Shown: positions 28,760 through 38,407, counted from the first letter of the stretch. The stretch: DNA of 64,000 nt from Candidatus Saccharimonadota bacterium (GCA_017536895.1 JAFWCN010000017.1:23270-87269), one strand, 5' to 3'. Numbers and translations: made by a program. Notes: generated by a model not told the origin, from the sequence alone.

Positions 28760-30923
28760 CTACCAAATCCTTTCTAACATTTTTTAAAAATGCATCCCAA
28801 CTATGCCTAGTTTTTAATAATTTTTGAGCATTTTCTACATACTTTCTCAGCTTTTGAATATCTTTTACTCCTTTTATTATTTCAATATAAGCATTCGGAT
28901 TCACCATATCTTTAACTAGTAAACCCGTTTTATCATCCTGAATAAACTCTCCTACACCCCCATCATCACTAGCTATAACTGGCAATCCTGCAGCCGTAGC
29001 CTCCAAAATAGTATTTGGCATTCCATCGTTCCAAGAAGTATATAATAATAAATCATATTTTTCCAAAGGCAAAGCATCAAAACTGTCATAACTCCCATGG
29101 TACTTTATCGTCCTTATGTTATCGAAAATATGGTTATCTACCCCTCCACTTATTTCTCCATACACATCAATACTATACTTTTCAGGGTCTAGCCTTCTAC
29201 CAATCTCCGCCACTATCTCCGGCATCTTCACGGGCGCCACTCTCCCCGCCCACAAAATATGTAATTTACCGTCTTCCACAAATTCTTTCTTAGGCATCTT
29301 ACATTCCATATCCAACATCGGTTGATAATGAACTTTAAACTGTGCCTTATTATCAAACCCGTTTTGGGCAAACATTCTGTTTACCATCCTTTGATTATCT
29401 GTTGAAACCATCCGCGTTACTTCAATAATGTCACGCAGATACGGATCATCATACGCAAACACTCCTTCGCCATTGGATTCAGGAATTGGCTCTTCATTAA
29501 ACAGCGTGACGTTCAGATCGTAATTATCGCCAATCAAATCTTTATGTCTTATCGCCCAATTATAACCATACATTGAGTTCACAATATGCAATCTCTTGCA
29601 GTCTAATTGCGTGATAATTAATGACATCAACTTATCCAACTCTGCCATATTCAGTTTTGGAACATACTTCCCAAACTCAATAAAGTCAGCGCATCCAGGT
29701 AACCTATCAGCCCACGGGCTTTCCGCATTTGCCTCCGTGGCAATCACAGCAAAATGCCAATCCTTGTGTAATTCGTGTAATGCTTCAATATAGTTTAATA
29801 CAACCTTATCTCCGCCACCTCTTACAAGCCATGGTACGATAAATACATAATCTGGTTTTTTACTAATCATTTTAGAAACTTCGCAGTAGGCCTCTCCTAT
29901 TCTTGTTTGCACATCATTAGGGCACATCTGAATACACTCTAAATTCCTTTTGTAAGGATATAACTGAGTTTCTATTCTATTAATCTTTTTCCATTCCCTA
30001 ACTACAAAATCAAAACTACTATCACCTTTATCCTCTTCCGCTTGCTTTTTAACAAATAAACTTGCCATTGGCGTAATAAAGGAGTTTAACACCCTATTTT
30101 CCCTTATGGCCCTATACATTTTATTCTGTTTTATTCTATTTATTGAACGAACCGGTTCCGCATCATCCATTTTGCTATTGAGTTCTATCTTCTTAATCTT
30201 CTGATAGTTAAATAATTCCATGTACGGTATAATCGCATGCTCCCTATCCTCACTAGAAAACAACGCACTCGATCGCCTATAAAACAAAACCGTACTATCC
30301 GCAATTTCATGCTTAATACCAGCATTTATAATCTCAATATTAAAAACATAATCATCAAAACTATACCCCGGTGTTTTTTTGGTATATGGCACCTTCAGAA
30401 AAGTCTTCCTCCGAGCCATTACTGCTGAATACCATAAGTTTGCATCAATTAAAGATAAAGTTGTACTGTCGCTCGGTGCCGCTGCTTTTTGATACATCAG
30501 GTATATTCCTTGGTCAAAACTATAAAAAGACATAACAGCTTCTGGATGAACTACAATTTCTTCATTTGATTTTTTAAGCTTCGCGAGAGCTCTCTCGTAC
30601 CAATTATCTGATGTCAAATCTCCACCATCCAAAAAAGCTATATACTCCCCTCTCGCTTTTTGCACGGCAAAATTCCGCGAAAGCCCCGAGTCACCAAAGC
30701 CGTTTTCAAAAACTCTTATCTTTTTGTTGTTCTTATCGTCTTTATATCTCTTAAAATATTGTTTTGTCGCTTTATCACCATTATCTATATGTACCAATAT
30801 CTCATAATTATATCCTGCCTCTTCTATTCTCTTCGTCCCCTCAAAAACACTCAGCATTGTTTTATGAGTAACTAAGCCCTCGCTATGTGTTGTCACCACC
30901 ACAGTCAAATCTACTCTACTCAT
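28743..30923 (-). CDS. Two-domain glycosyltransferase (GT2 + GT4)
   Basis: 726 aa. N-terminal GT2 domain (about 5-250: LTVVVTTHSEGLVTHKTMLSVFEG, AFLDGGDLTSDNW). A middle linker with VVREWKK. C-terminal GT4 domain (about 360-720: FIVPWLVRGGGDKVVLNYIEAL, LHILWAGRVAPVKMPEIVAEIG, LLLYTSWNDGMPNTILEATAAGLPVIAS). TATAAT lies 10 nt upstream of ATG with AAGGTG between. Start of the minus-strand glycosyltransferase run ending at 22517. Confidence 0.88.
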   Translation of the reverse strand: MSRVDLTVVVTTHSEGLVTHKTMLSVFEGTKRIEEAGYNYEILVHIDNGDKATKQYFKRYKDDKNNKKIRVFENGFGDSGLSRNFAVQKARGEYIAFLDGGDLTSDNWYERALAKLKKSNEEIVVHPEAVMSFYSFDQGIYLMYQKAAAPSDSTTLSLIDANLWYSAVMARRKTFLKVPYTKKTPGYSFDDYVFNIEIINAGIKHEIADSTVLFYRRSSALFSSEDREHAIIPYMELFNYQKIKKIELNSKMDDAEPVRSINRIKQNKMYRAIRENRVLNSFITPMASLFVKKQAEEDKGDSSFDFVVREWKKINRIETQLYPYKRNLECIQMCPNDVQTRIGEAYCEVSKMISKKPDYVFIVPWLVRGGGDKVVLNYIEALHELHKDWHFAVIATEANAESPWADRLPGCADFIEFGKYVPKLNMAELDKLMSLIITQLDCKRLHIVNSMYGYNWAIRHKDLIGDNYDLNVTLFNEEPIPESNGEGVFAYDDPYLRDIIEVTRMVSTDNQRMVNRMFAQNGFDNKAQFKVHYQPMLDMECKMPKKEFVEDGKLHILWAGRVAPVKMPEIVAEIGRRLDPEKYSIDVYGEISGGVDNHIFDNIRTIKYHGSYDSFDALPLEKYDLLLYTSWNDGMPNTILEATAAGLPVIASDDGGVGEFIQDDKTGLLVKDMVNPNAYIEIIKGVKDIQKLRKYVENAQKLLKTRHSWDAFLKNVRKDLVDGKNK

Positions 30924-31004
30924 ACTTCACCTTATTATACCATAATTATTAACTCTTATCATCCCCTACCATTCTCTATAACCAAAATGTGCTATAATAT
31001 TTCT

Positions 31005-31961
31005 ATGAAGAAATCTACTATTCTTTACACTGTTATCCCATGCTACAACGAATCTGAATGTCTTTCTAAAACCACCGAACTCCTCTCTCAAAAAATCCAC
31101 GACCTGATTTCCAAAAAACAAATATCAGAAAAAAGCCGCATCGTTTATATAGATGATGGTTCTAAAGACAATACCTGGTCGATTATCCAAAAACTTGGAA
31201 AAAATCACCCTCAAATCATCGGGATTAAGCTTTCTCGCAATTTTGGGCACCAAAATGCACTCCTAGCCGGGCTCATGTACGCCAAAGACCACTGCGACGC
31301 CGCCATTTCAATGGACGCTGACCTCCAGGATGACATCAACGCCATCGATAAATTCATCGAAAAATTCAACAACAGCGCTGAAATTGTCTATGGAGTACGC
31401 TCTGAACGCAAGAAAGATTCCTCCTTCAAAAAACATTCAGCTCTACTTTTTTATAAAATAATGAACAAATTAGGTGCTAATACTGTTTACAATCACGCAG
31501 ACTACCGACTCATGAGCAAACGCGCATTGGAAGAACTATCTAAATTCCAAGAAGTTAATCTCTTTCTTCGTGGCATAGTACCAACCATCGGCCTAAAAAC
31601 CGCTACAGTAAAATACAGCCGCGCAGAACGCTTTGCCGGTGAAAGCAAATACCCACTTAAAAAAATGATCAACTTTGCAGTAGATGGAATCACCTCATTC
31701 TCTATTAAACCTATCCGCCTAATATTCCTGCTTGGCATCATAGTCTCGTTTATTTCTTTTATCATTTTGTGCTATGCCGTTATTGTTAAGCTCATTGGCC
31801 AAGCCGTCTCCGGCTGGACTTTCACTATTTGCTCCATCTGGCTACTCGGTGGCGTTCAAATGATTGCTCTTGGTATTATAGGCGAATACATCGGCAAAAT
31901 CTATTCCGAAGTCAAACATCGCCCACGTTATACAATCGAAGAAATAAGTAGCTCACAATAA
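31005..31961 (+). CDS. Undecaprenyl-phosphate sugar transferase (GtrB/ArnC-like GT2)
   Basis: 318 aa. TVIPCYNESE, VYIDDGSKDNTW, LSRNFGHQNALLAGL, SMDADLQDD (DxD), YRLMSKRALEEL, then two C-terminal transmembrane helices (about 235-258 and 269-294). This is the GtrB/ArnC layout: it loads a sugar on undecaprenyl phosphate for transfer outside the cell. ATG 31005 is 6 nt after TATAAT (30993-30998). A possible partner of the GtrA-like protein at 10996 and of the GT-C-like enzyme at 31953. Confidence 0.9.
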   Translation: MKKSTILYTVIPCYNESECLSKTTELLSQKIHDLISKKQISEKSRIVYIDDGSKDNTWSIIQKLGKNHPQIIGIKLSRNFGHQNALLAGLMYAKDHCDAAISMDADLQDDINAIDKFIEKFNNSAEIVYGVRSERKKDSSFKKHSALLFYKIMNKLGANTVYNHADYRLMSKRALEELSKFQEVNLFLRGIVPTIGLKTATVKYSRAERFAGESKYPLKKMINFAVDGITSFSIKPIRLIFLLGIIVSFISFIILCYAVIVKLIGQAVSGWTFTICSIWLLGGVQMIALGIIGEYIGKIYSEVKHRPRYTIEEISSSQ

Positions 31962-33167
31962 TCTATTTTTAATTCTGTTTCTAACAGTATTCTCCGTTGC
32001 ACCACTTTTTATTTGCCTAGATAAATAAACAATTACAGCTAATGGTACCAAGCCTAACAGTCGATAATCCGAAACAGGAAGCTCAAACAAATAAGCACAA
32101 TATCCCAACAAAGAAATCCCTTCAATTCCCACAAATATCAAAGCCGTACCATTACCAATAGCATAATAAATTACACCAAGTATCACAGCTACATAAGCAT
32201 AGCGTTCATGCATTGACGGCAAGAAACATATGCAAACCAACACTGAAAGTAGCATCATCGTAATTATCTGATGAGGCTCAACCTTCTTATAGAACCTTAT
32301 AACATAATAGAATAATACACTAAATATAATTACACATACACTATACCCTACCAAGGACATATATTCATAGGCACCATCAAACACCTGGTAAATATTGAAC
32401 ATGTTAAGGGTCAAGTATTTATACTCACCCACTTGTAGAAAATAAGTTTCGAAAACCTTCATAAACGGCAACCCGCACATAAACGCTGGAATAGACAAAA
32501 TGATTAACATCGCCGGAATCCATAAAAAGTTTAAAATAGAAAATTCCTTATTCTTTAGATAAATCAATAAATAAATTGGTAACACAAAAATAAACTGCAA
32601 TTTGAACGCAAACGCACAACCCAACATTATAAACGACAGGCTATATTTTTTACCAAGCAAGAAATATATGCTAGTTATTACGAAAAATGCATATATCGCA
32701 TCACATTGTGCCCACAAAGCACTATTAAACATCACTGTGGGCAACAGTATTATTATTGAATATGTAATTATTGTTGCAAAAGATGTTTTCTTGCTGTCCT
32801 GTTTCTTCTCCTTCATAATCCTTTTAGCAACCAAAGCCGCCATTATAGCCAAACCAAAATCAAAAATCACCGACACAATTTTTATTGCAAACAACGACGA
32901 AATGGGAAGTTTTGTTAATACCCACAACAATATAATATATGGGCAATTATAGTCGCCAATTCCTCCACCAGCAAATGTATTTCGTAAACCATTTGTCTTC
33001 AAATACTCATACCAGTTATTCAAACAATTAATAAAATCATTAGTTTGAAAATCTCGCATCTTATATCTCAAAACCAACGCAATAATTGTTATACCTATTA
33101 TCAAAATAACACCTAAATGCTTTTTAATAAAATCAATCATTCGTTTTTCTAATCTAGTTACCGACAT
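31953..33167 (-). CDS. GT-C-like polytopic membrane protein
   Basis: 404 aa with about ten transmembrane helices. The first outer loop holds RYKMRDFQTNDFINCLNNWYEYLK and GGIGDYNCPYI, acidic-residue loops like those of lipid-sugar-dependent GT-C transferases (ALG6/PMT style). LPSMHERYAY near residue 315 is also a GT-C feature. Substrate unknown. Its ATG overlaps the stop of the lectin gene (TAATG), so the three genes 35929 to 31953 form an operon. Confidence 0.75.
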   Translation of the reverse strand: MSVTRLEKRMIDFIKKHLGVILIIGITIIALVLRYKMRDFQTNDFINCLNNWYEYLKTNGLRNTFAGGGIGDYNCPYIILLWVLTKLPISSLFAIKIVSVIFDFGLAIMAALVAKRIMKEKKQDSKKTSFATIITYSIIILLPTVMFNSALWAQCDAIYAFFVITSIYFLLGKKYSLSFIMLGCAFAFKLQFIFVLPIYLLIYLKNKEFSILNFLWIPAMLIILSIPAFMCGLPFMKVFETYFLQVGEYKYLTLNMFNIYQVFDGAYEYMSLVGYSVCVIIFSVLFYYVIRFYKKVEPHQIITMMLLSVLVCICFLPSMHERYAYVAVILGVIYYAIGNGTALIFVGIEGISLLGYCAYLFELPVSDYRLLGLVPLAVIVYLSRQIKSGATENTVRNRIKNRLL

Positions 33168-35380
33168 TAGTTCTCCGATGATGAAATTGCTTCTTCATTT
33201 ATTAACTGCCATTTTTGATTATCTCCCCCATGGCTACGAAAGATAATAAGCTTGTCTGATGAGGTAGCGTCTAACACCTTACTAGAACACCTAGACATTA
33301 TCGTATAATAACCTTCATTATCCGATTCCAGCACCCAATCCTGGTTACAGCTCCCATGATGCTCCCACCAGCCTAATACTGGAGTTTCATTAGCCACCCT
33401 TCCACTACTTACATCAAATATCAAATCAGATGTTGGGTTAGTTATTTTATAAAAACCAGTTTTTTCATCATATTTCACATCAAACAATTGGTTATCTATT
33501 TGTGTTGTTCTTCTATCAAACATTATAGTATCTCCAGATTTCATACCTGCATATACTCCACCCGCTATATCAATAACCTTGTTTGAATTATACTTAGAGA
33601 CAAACTGATATGTTCCGTCTTCTATAGTCCGTCCCTTACTTTCAGCGATTTTCCCTAAATACCATTTTTGATTACTTCCTCCATGGCTAATAAAAGCAAC
33701 TAAATCATTTGCCGCAGTAGCATCCAATACTTTGCTAGAACATCTAGATATAATAGTGTACTCATCATTGCCAACCGGCATAATCACCCAATCCTGATTA
33801 CATCCATCGTGCTGCGTCCACATCAAAACAGAAGCATCGTTTTTAATCCTTGCACTAGCAACATCAAAAGTAAGATTATTATTCAAATCGACAATACTAT
33901 AATATCCATTACTTGAATCATACTTTATCTCAAATAATTGACCGTCCATACCTTTAGTGTCTCTCCTCTCGATATCTATTTCGCCTGACTCCATCCCGGG
34001 TCTCACTCCACCTTCGATATTGACCGCTTCGCCAGAATCCGCCGCCGAGATGAACTGATACACTCCATCGTCTATAGTTCTTCCTCTACTTTCAGCTATC
34101 CTTCCTAGAACCCATCGTTGATTAGCTCCGCCATGTCTTTCATAAGTCACTAAATCGTTCGCTGCAGTAGCATCCAACACCTTACTAGAACATCTAGAAA
34201 TAATAGTATATTCCTCATTGCCAACCGGCACAATCACCCAATCCTGATTACATCCATCATGCTGTGTCCACATTAATAGTTGTGCATTATTATTTAAACT
34301 AGCGTTCTCTACATCAAGTGCCAAGCCAGTAATGGGGTTGGTTATACTATAATAGCCATTCCTCGCATCATATTTCACCTCAAAAGCCTGCCCTTTCATC
34401 TCTCTTGTGTCCCGACCACCAATATTGGTTCCCCCCGATGTTATTCCTTGATTTATCTCACCTTCAATATTAATCGCTTCACCAGAATCTGCCGCTGAAA
34501 CAAATTGATATATTCCATCTTCAATCGTTCTTCCTACACTAACTGCTTCCGAAGACTTAATCCCTCCAAACCAATCTTCAAAATAGCTATAGAAATTCCG
34601 GTTTCCATACGCCGAACAACCATCGCCATATCCATATGATGATGAAAGCGCCGCCGCATTTGGTTGATATGGCGTATAACGGTAAAGCGCCGACGTCGCT
34701 CTATTTTTAATATTCACTACGCTACCTCCGCACGCTGCATTCGGGCTCCATTGCACATATACATTTCCTACCGGATATCCACTATAACCATTATCAAGCA
34801 CTATTCTAAACAACTCTGCTGCTTTTCTCACTTGGTTTTTAAATCCATAGTATTGTGAAGAACACGCTGCCGTATCCGGACATCCATATCCCGTAGCTCT
34901 CTGATAGTCCCAGCTATTCGGAATTGGATCAGTAATCAAGCCTGTTTCTTTTTGTAACAATACAATCAGTACCTGCGGGTTAATCCGGTAGTCTTGTGCC
35001 GCCTGCCATATAATGTGCGCTGCAGATTCTCCGTTCATATTTTCCTCTGCAAGACACACCGTGTGCCTATTCACCACATGCCAAGTAGTTGGCGGCGTCC
35101 TATCAGAAAAGTAATCTACTCTCGTCCCAACACCACTAAAATTAGTATTACCACACCTACCTTTTGAATTCAAAAAACTCTGAATCTGTCCTTCGTTCAT
35201 CGAATTATAATTACTCATTTGGTAGTCCGAAATAATATATCCCGGATCAAACGCTGCCATATTTGCAGCCCCTACTTTATCGTCTTGCACATATTTTTGT
35301 GCTAAAAATGAGAACAAAGCCACAGCCACAAATACCCCCAACATCACAAACCAAATCCTATTACTTCGTCTTCCTCTCAT
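33167..35380 (-). CDS. Secreted protein with three ricin-type lectin units
   Basis: 737 aa. Membrane anchor or uncleaved signal about 9-27. An N-terminal domain (about 44-275; WQAAQDYRINPQVLIVLLQKETGLI looks lysozyme-like; several Cys pairs) is followed by three repeats of about 150 aa. Each repeat starts GRTI.DG.YQF and contains CNQDWV and NQ.W (QxW) motifs of ricin B beta-trefoils. The lectin part should bind galactose-type or other sugars; the N-terminal domain may act on cell wall (weak). Plausibly a surface adhesin for a neighbouring cell's glycan. Repeats are similar at DNA level, suggesting recent internal duplication. Confidence 0.85.
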   Translation of the reverse strand: MRGRRSNRIWFVMLGVFVAVALFSFLAQKYVQDDKVGAANMAAFDPGYIISDYQMSNYNSMNEGQIQSFLNSKGRCGNTNFSGVGTRVDYFSDRTPPTTWHVVNRHTVCLAEENMNGESAAHIIWQAAQDYRINPQVLIVLLQKETGLITDPIPNSWDYQRATGYGCPDTAACSSQYYGFKNQVRKAAELFRIVLDNGYSGYPVGNVYVQWSPNAACGGSVVNIKNRATSALYRYTPYQPNAAALSSSYGYGDGCSAYGNRNFYSYFEDWFGGIKSSEAVSVGRTIEDGIYQFVSAADSGEAINIEGEINQGITSGGTNIGGRDTREMKGQAFEVKYDARNGYYSITNPITGLALDVENASLNNNAQLLMWTQHDGCNQDWVIVPVGNEEYTIISRCSSKVLDATAANDLVTYERHGGANQRWVLGRIAESRGRTIDDGVYQFISAADSGEAVNIEGGVRPGMESGEIDIERRDTKGMDGQLFEIKYDSSNGYYSIVDLNNNLTFDVASARIKNDASVLMWTQHDGCNQDWVIMPVGNDEYTIISRCSSKVLDATAANDLVAFISHGGSNQKWYLGKIAESKGRTIEDGTYQFVSKYNSNKVIDIAGGVYAGMKSGDTIMFDRRTTQIDNQLFDVKYDEKTGFYKITNPTSDLIFDVSSGRVANETPVLGWWEHHGSCNQDWVLESDNEGYYTIMSRCSSKVLDATSSDKLIIFRSHGGDNQKWQLINEEAISSSEN
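33188..34537 (-). repeat. Three tandem lectin-domain repeats of about 450 bp
   Basis: Repeat units encode GRTIEDG..., GRTIDDG... and GRTIEDG... at about 34537, 34088 and 33641 on the minus strand. Long blocks such as TAGCATCCAAC-type segments recur (the SRCSSKVLDAT peptide occurs in all three). Confidence 0.75.
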
Positions 35381-35929
35381 TTATATATCCACCTCCCCTC
35401 GAATCGTACCGGTTTTCCCACCGGCACTTAATTTAATAACAATATCTGTAGCCCCACTACCCAAACCACTTATCGGTACACTAAATCCGTCACATGTCGA
35501 TGTACTGACTTCTGCAATAATCTTAGCGTCAACCGAGTAAATCACATCTCCATTTCGCATCAAACTCAAAGCACAATTTCCTTCACTCAAGAACTGATCG
35601 ACATTCACTCTTATCATTAAAACACCTTCGTTTATCCCAGCATAGGTTATTACGCCTGTAAGTTCCTCTGCTTTATTTGGGTCTTCCCCTTCGTATTGTT
35701 TTATTCTTTTTTGTTCCGCCATTCTCTCAGAATATTCTTCCTCCGTCTCGCCGTCATGCCTTTCAGTATCATCCTTCTTTTTATCTTCAGTTTTCTCCGT
35801 TTCGTTATTCTGTTCAGTTTCTTGGTGTTCATTATTCCAAATTATCGCTGTTCCCACCCCAACAACAATTAATAACGCCAAAATCACTCCCCCGATTATC
35901 CATTTCCGATTATTTCGTCGTCTTGCCAT
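35381..35929 (-). CDS. Hypothetical membrane-anchored protein
   Basis: 182 aa from ATG 35929 (GGAG 5 nt upstream; earlier in-frame ATG lacks a ribosome site). Arg-rich start RRRNNRK, one transmembrane helix (about 9-31), an acidic low-complexity stretch rich in Glu/Lys (about 35-75) and a beta-rich extracellular domain with two cysteines (SEGNCALSLM; STCDGFSV). No family recognised. Upstream is TTATAATA. The stop abuts the lectin gene ATG, so it is probably the first gene of that operon and may help anchor or export the lectin (inference). Confidence 0.72.
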   Translation of the reverse strand: MARRRNNRKWIIGGVILALLIVVGVGTAIIWNNEHQETEQNNETEKTEDKKKDDTERHDGETEEEYSERMAEQKRIKQYEGEDPNKAEELTGVITYAGINEGVLMIRVNVDQFLSEGNCALSLMRNGDVIYSVDAKIIAEVSTSTCDGFSVPISGLGSGATDIVIKLSAGGKTGTIRGEVDI

Positions 35930-35993
35930 AATTCTCCTAATATATATTATAACAAGTTTATGGCAAGTTTCAACCCCTGATTTCAATCTGAAA

Positions 35994-36320
35994 CTATTCT
36001 AAATCCAACCCTAGAATCTCTGCTGCCTTAAGTAAAGCTTCCTTTTCAGTATCCGAACAATCCATCAGCTTCGCCTTAAACAATCCTACCGTCTCCTCAT
36101 GCTTATAATCTAACACTTCCAAAGACCTCGCCGCCCCCGGCACCTTTCGCAAAACTCCCTTCGACACCAAATTGTCAATATGTTCCGCCACCGCCGATAC
36201 CGAAGACAAACCTAACCCAGACATAATCTCCCGATAAGAGGGTGAATAACCATTTTCCTCCGTAAAATCTTCCAAGAAATTTAAAACCGCTAATTGTTTT
36301 TTCGTTAATTTTATAGCCAT
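35994..36320 (-). CDS. LexA-like winged-helix DNA-binding protein without protease domain
   Basis: 108 aa from ATG 36320. KLTKKQLAVLNFLEDFTEENGYSPSYREIMSGLGLSSVSAVAEHIDNLVSKGVLRK is the LexA N-terminal winged helix (about 4-60). The Ser/Lys autoprotease half of LexA is absent; instead there is a 45-residue tail. It cannot be cleaved like LexA, so DNA-damage control would need another mechanism. Divergent from the LCP gene with overlapping -10 elements (36326-36335): it may repress both. Confidence 0.85.
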   Translation of the reverse strand: MAIKLTKKQLAVLNFLEDFTEENGYSPSYREIMSGLGLSSVSAVAEHIDNLVSKGVLRKVPGAARSLEVLDYKHEETVGLFKAKLMDCSDTEKEALLKAAEILGLDLE

Positions 36321-36325
36321 TATGT

Positions 36326-36335
36326 TATAATTATA
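36326..36335. promoter_or_regulatory. Overlapping divergent -10 elements
   Basis: TATAAT on plus (36326-36331, 8 nt before the LCP start) and TATAAT on minus (36330-36335, 9 nt before the LexA-like start) share bases. The two promoters cannot be occupied at once, and both imply leaderless mRNAs. Confidence 0.7.
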
Positions 36336-36339
36336 AACA

Positions 36340-38031
36340 ATGGACAAAAATAAATCAATCGATGGTCTAGCTCCGCGTCGCTCCAATAATCAAGCGACTA
36401 CTGTTAAAGCTACCGCCAGACCAAAAACCACCAAGAAGACCATCAAGGTCACTACCCCTAAATCTACACCTAAAATTGCCGCTAAGACCACTCCGAGACC
36501 AATAAAGAAAACCGTCGTCAAACCTGCCAAAACTCCCGTTAAAAAACCTACCCCAAAACCAACCGATGTTACAGAAGAATTCTTAAAACCCGTCCAAACC
36601 TTCAATTTCGACGAAAAAACCGGCGAGCTCAAAGCTTCTGAGGACCAAACCATGAATAAAGAAAAAGAACTCTCCAAAAAAGAACAGAAAAAACTAGACA
36701 AAGAGTTAAAGAAAAAGAATAAAAAGCCAATCAGCAAAAAACGCAAAATCATCACCGGCATCATTCTTGGTATTGTCCTATTACTACTCGCCGGTGTCAT
36801 CTGGTTTATCATCTGGGGTAATGATCTTCTAGCGAGAATCGGTAACGGCGAAGGTAACATCTTCAGCCTCTTTTCTGAATACTACGAACCACTAAAAACC
36901 GACGCAAACGGCCGCACCAATATCTTAGCCTTCGGTACCAGCGGTTACAACATGAACGGCGATGAAGGAAATGGCATTCACGATGGTGCTCAACTTACCG
37001 ACTCCATCATGGTCATTAGCCTAAATCAAGATACCGGCGATGCCGCCATGCTCTCCCTTCCCCGCGACCTCAAAGTCTCACGCACCTGTACCGCGACAGG
37101 CAAAATCAACGAAATCTACTGGTGTAATAATATGGACGGCAGCAATGAACAGGCCGGCGCCGAAGCCCTTATGGCCGAGGTCAGCGATATTCTAGGTGTT
37201 GATTTCCAGTATTACGCCCATCTTAACTGGGGTTCACTCGTTTCCATCGTTGATATATTAGGTGGCATCACCGTCACATTAGACGAAGATATTAATGACT
37301 ACTCCTATACCAAAGCCGTATTTGAAGCTGGTACGCCTTATACTATCAATGGAGAACAAGCCTTAGGTCTTGCTCGCGCCCGCCATGGCACTACTAGCGG
37401 AGATTTCTCTCGTGGTGCTTCTCAACAAAAGATTCTCATCGGTATCAAGGAGAAAGTCCTCCAAAATAACCTTTCCCTTCCCGATCTCTTAAACCTTGCT
37501 AACACCTTAGGCGACAACCTTCGCACTAATTTCTCCGTTGACGAAATGAAAACCGCCGCTCATCTCCTTACCGACCTAGATTTCAACAGCATACGCCAAG
37601 TCTCTCTCATCGAACCCGAAAGACTCATGACCACCGGCAGCATTAACGGCATTTCATATGTTCTCCCATCCGCTGGCAACGGCAATTACTCCGCTATCAA
37701 AGCCTACGTCGCCAAGATGTTCAGCAACAACCCACAGGAGTATGAAAACAGTTCAATTCTAGTTCTAAATGGCACCGGGACACCAGGCATAGCAGGCAAC
37801 GAGCAAGCCGCTCTTGAAGGAGAAGGTTACGTCAATATCTACGTCGACGATGCTCCAGAAGGCGAATACAACGAACACTACACCCTCTATGTCCTCCACG
37901 ATGACAAGCCTGGCACCAAGAAACTCCTCGAAGAAAAGTACGGTCAAGAAGCCAAACCAGCCACCGACCTCCCAGCCGGCATCGTAACAGACTGTGACTT
38001 TGTCATTATCATCGGTAATACCGAAGAATAA
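36340..38031 (+). CDS. LytR-CpsA-Psr (LCP) family transferase
   Basis: 563 aa. A cytoplasmic N-terminus of about 130 residues is very rich in Lys, Thr and Pro (TTPRPIKKT-type repeats). Transmembrane helix about 137-160. The LCP domain (about 185-430) has DSIMVISLNQDTGDAAMLSLPRDLKV, VDILGGITVTLDEDI and LGLARARHGT, with the conserved Arg/Asp set. A LytR C-terminal domain (about 470-560, SSILVLNGTGTPG) follows. LCP enzymes attach glycans from undecaprenyl pyrophosphate to peptidoglycan or proteins, fitting the cluster upstream. Confidence 0.94.
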   Translation: MDKNKSIDGLAPRRSNNQATTVKATARPKTTKKTIKVTTPKSTPKIAAKTTPRPIKKTVVKPAKTPVKKPTPKPTDVTEEFLKPVQTFNFDEKTGELKASEDQTMNKEKELSKKEQKKLDKELKKKNKKPISKKRKIITGIILGIVLLLLAGVIWFIIWGNDLLARIGNGEGNIFSLFSEYYEPLKTDANGRTNILAFGTSGYNMNGDEGNGIHDGAQLTDSIMVISLNQDTGDAAMLSLPRDLKVSRTCTATGKINEIYWCNNMDGSNEQAGAEALMAEVSDILGVDFQYYAHLNWGSLVSIVDILGGITVTLDEDINDYSYTKAVFEAGTPYTINGEQALGLARARHGTTSGDFSRGASQQKILIGIKEKVLQNNLSLPDLLNLANTLGDNLRTNFSVDEMKTAAHLLTDLDFNSIRQVSLIEPERLMTTGSINGISYVLPSAGNGNYSAIKAYVAKMFSNNPQEYENSSILVLNGTGTPGIAGNEQAALEGEGYVNIYVDDAPEGEYNEHYTLYVLHDDKPGTKKLLEEKYGQEAKPATDLPAGIVTDCDFVIIIGNTEE

Positions 38032-38047
38032 TGCTATAATATATAAT

Positions 38048-38407
38048 ATGTTAAGTAAAAAATACCGTTTCCATTCCCGCGGCGGAGTAAAATATGTCTA
38101 TCGACATGGCAAAACTCTCCGCACTCCTAAAATGTCCCTCACTTTCACCGAGAACACCCGTGGATTTACTCGTATAGCCGTTGTTGTTTCAAAAAAAGTC
38201 GAGAAATCTGCCGTCAAAAGAAACCGTATTCGTCGTCGCATTTATGAAGCATTAAGGATAAACTTTGACCTCATTCCCAAAAAAACTGATTATATATTTA
38301 TAGTTTTTTCCAAAGACATCCTCACTATGCCTTTCAACGAACTAGAGAAACTTCTCGGAGACCTAGTCGAGCAGAGCAAAGTGTGTTATAATAAAAAGAA
38401 TGGATAA
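38048..38407 (+). CDS. rnpA: Ribonuclease P protein component
   Basis: 119 aa. RHGKTLRTPKMSLTF, RIAVVVSKKVEKSAVKRNRIRRRIYEALR is the RnpA RNA-binding signature. ATG 38048 is 7 nt after TATAAT (38035-38040). Partner of the RNase P RNA in tRNA 5' maturation. Followed by yidC with an 8-nt overlap. rpmH, which normally precedes rnpA, is not here but on the opposite strand at 40001. Confidence 0.95.
   Translation: MLSKKYRFHSRGGVKYVYRHGKTLRTPKMSLTFTENTRGFTRIAVVVSKKVEKSAVKRNRIRRRIYEALRINFDLIPKKTDYIFIVFSKDILTMPFNELEKLLGDLVEQSKVCYNKKNG

Noticed and set aside
33188..34537. CRISPR-like array at the regular repeats in the lectin gene
   Set aside because: Repeats are about 450 bp, in frame, and encode beta-trefoil domains; no short repeat-spacer array was seen anywhere in the window.
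36390..36860. Hydrophobic 156-codon frame antisense to the LCP gene
   Set aside because: Produced by reading the Lys/Thr/Pro-rich segment backwards; no start signals.
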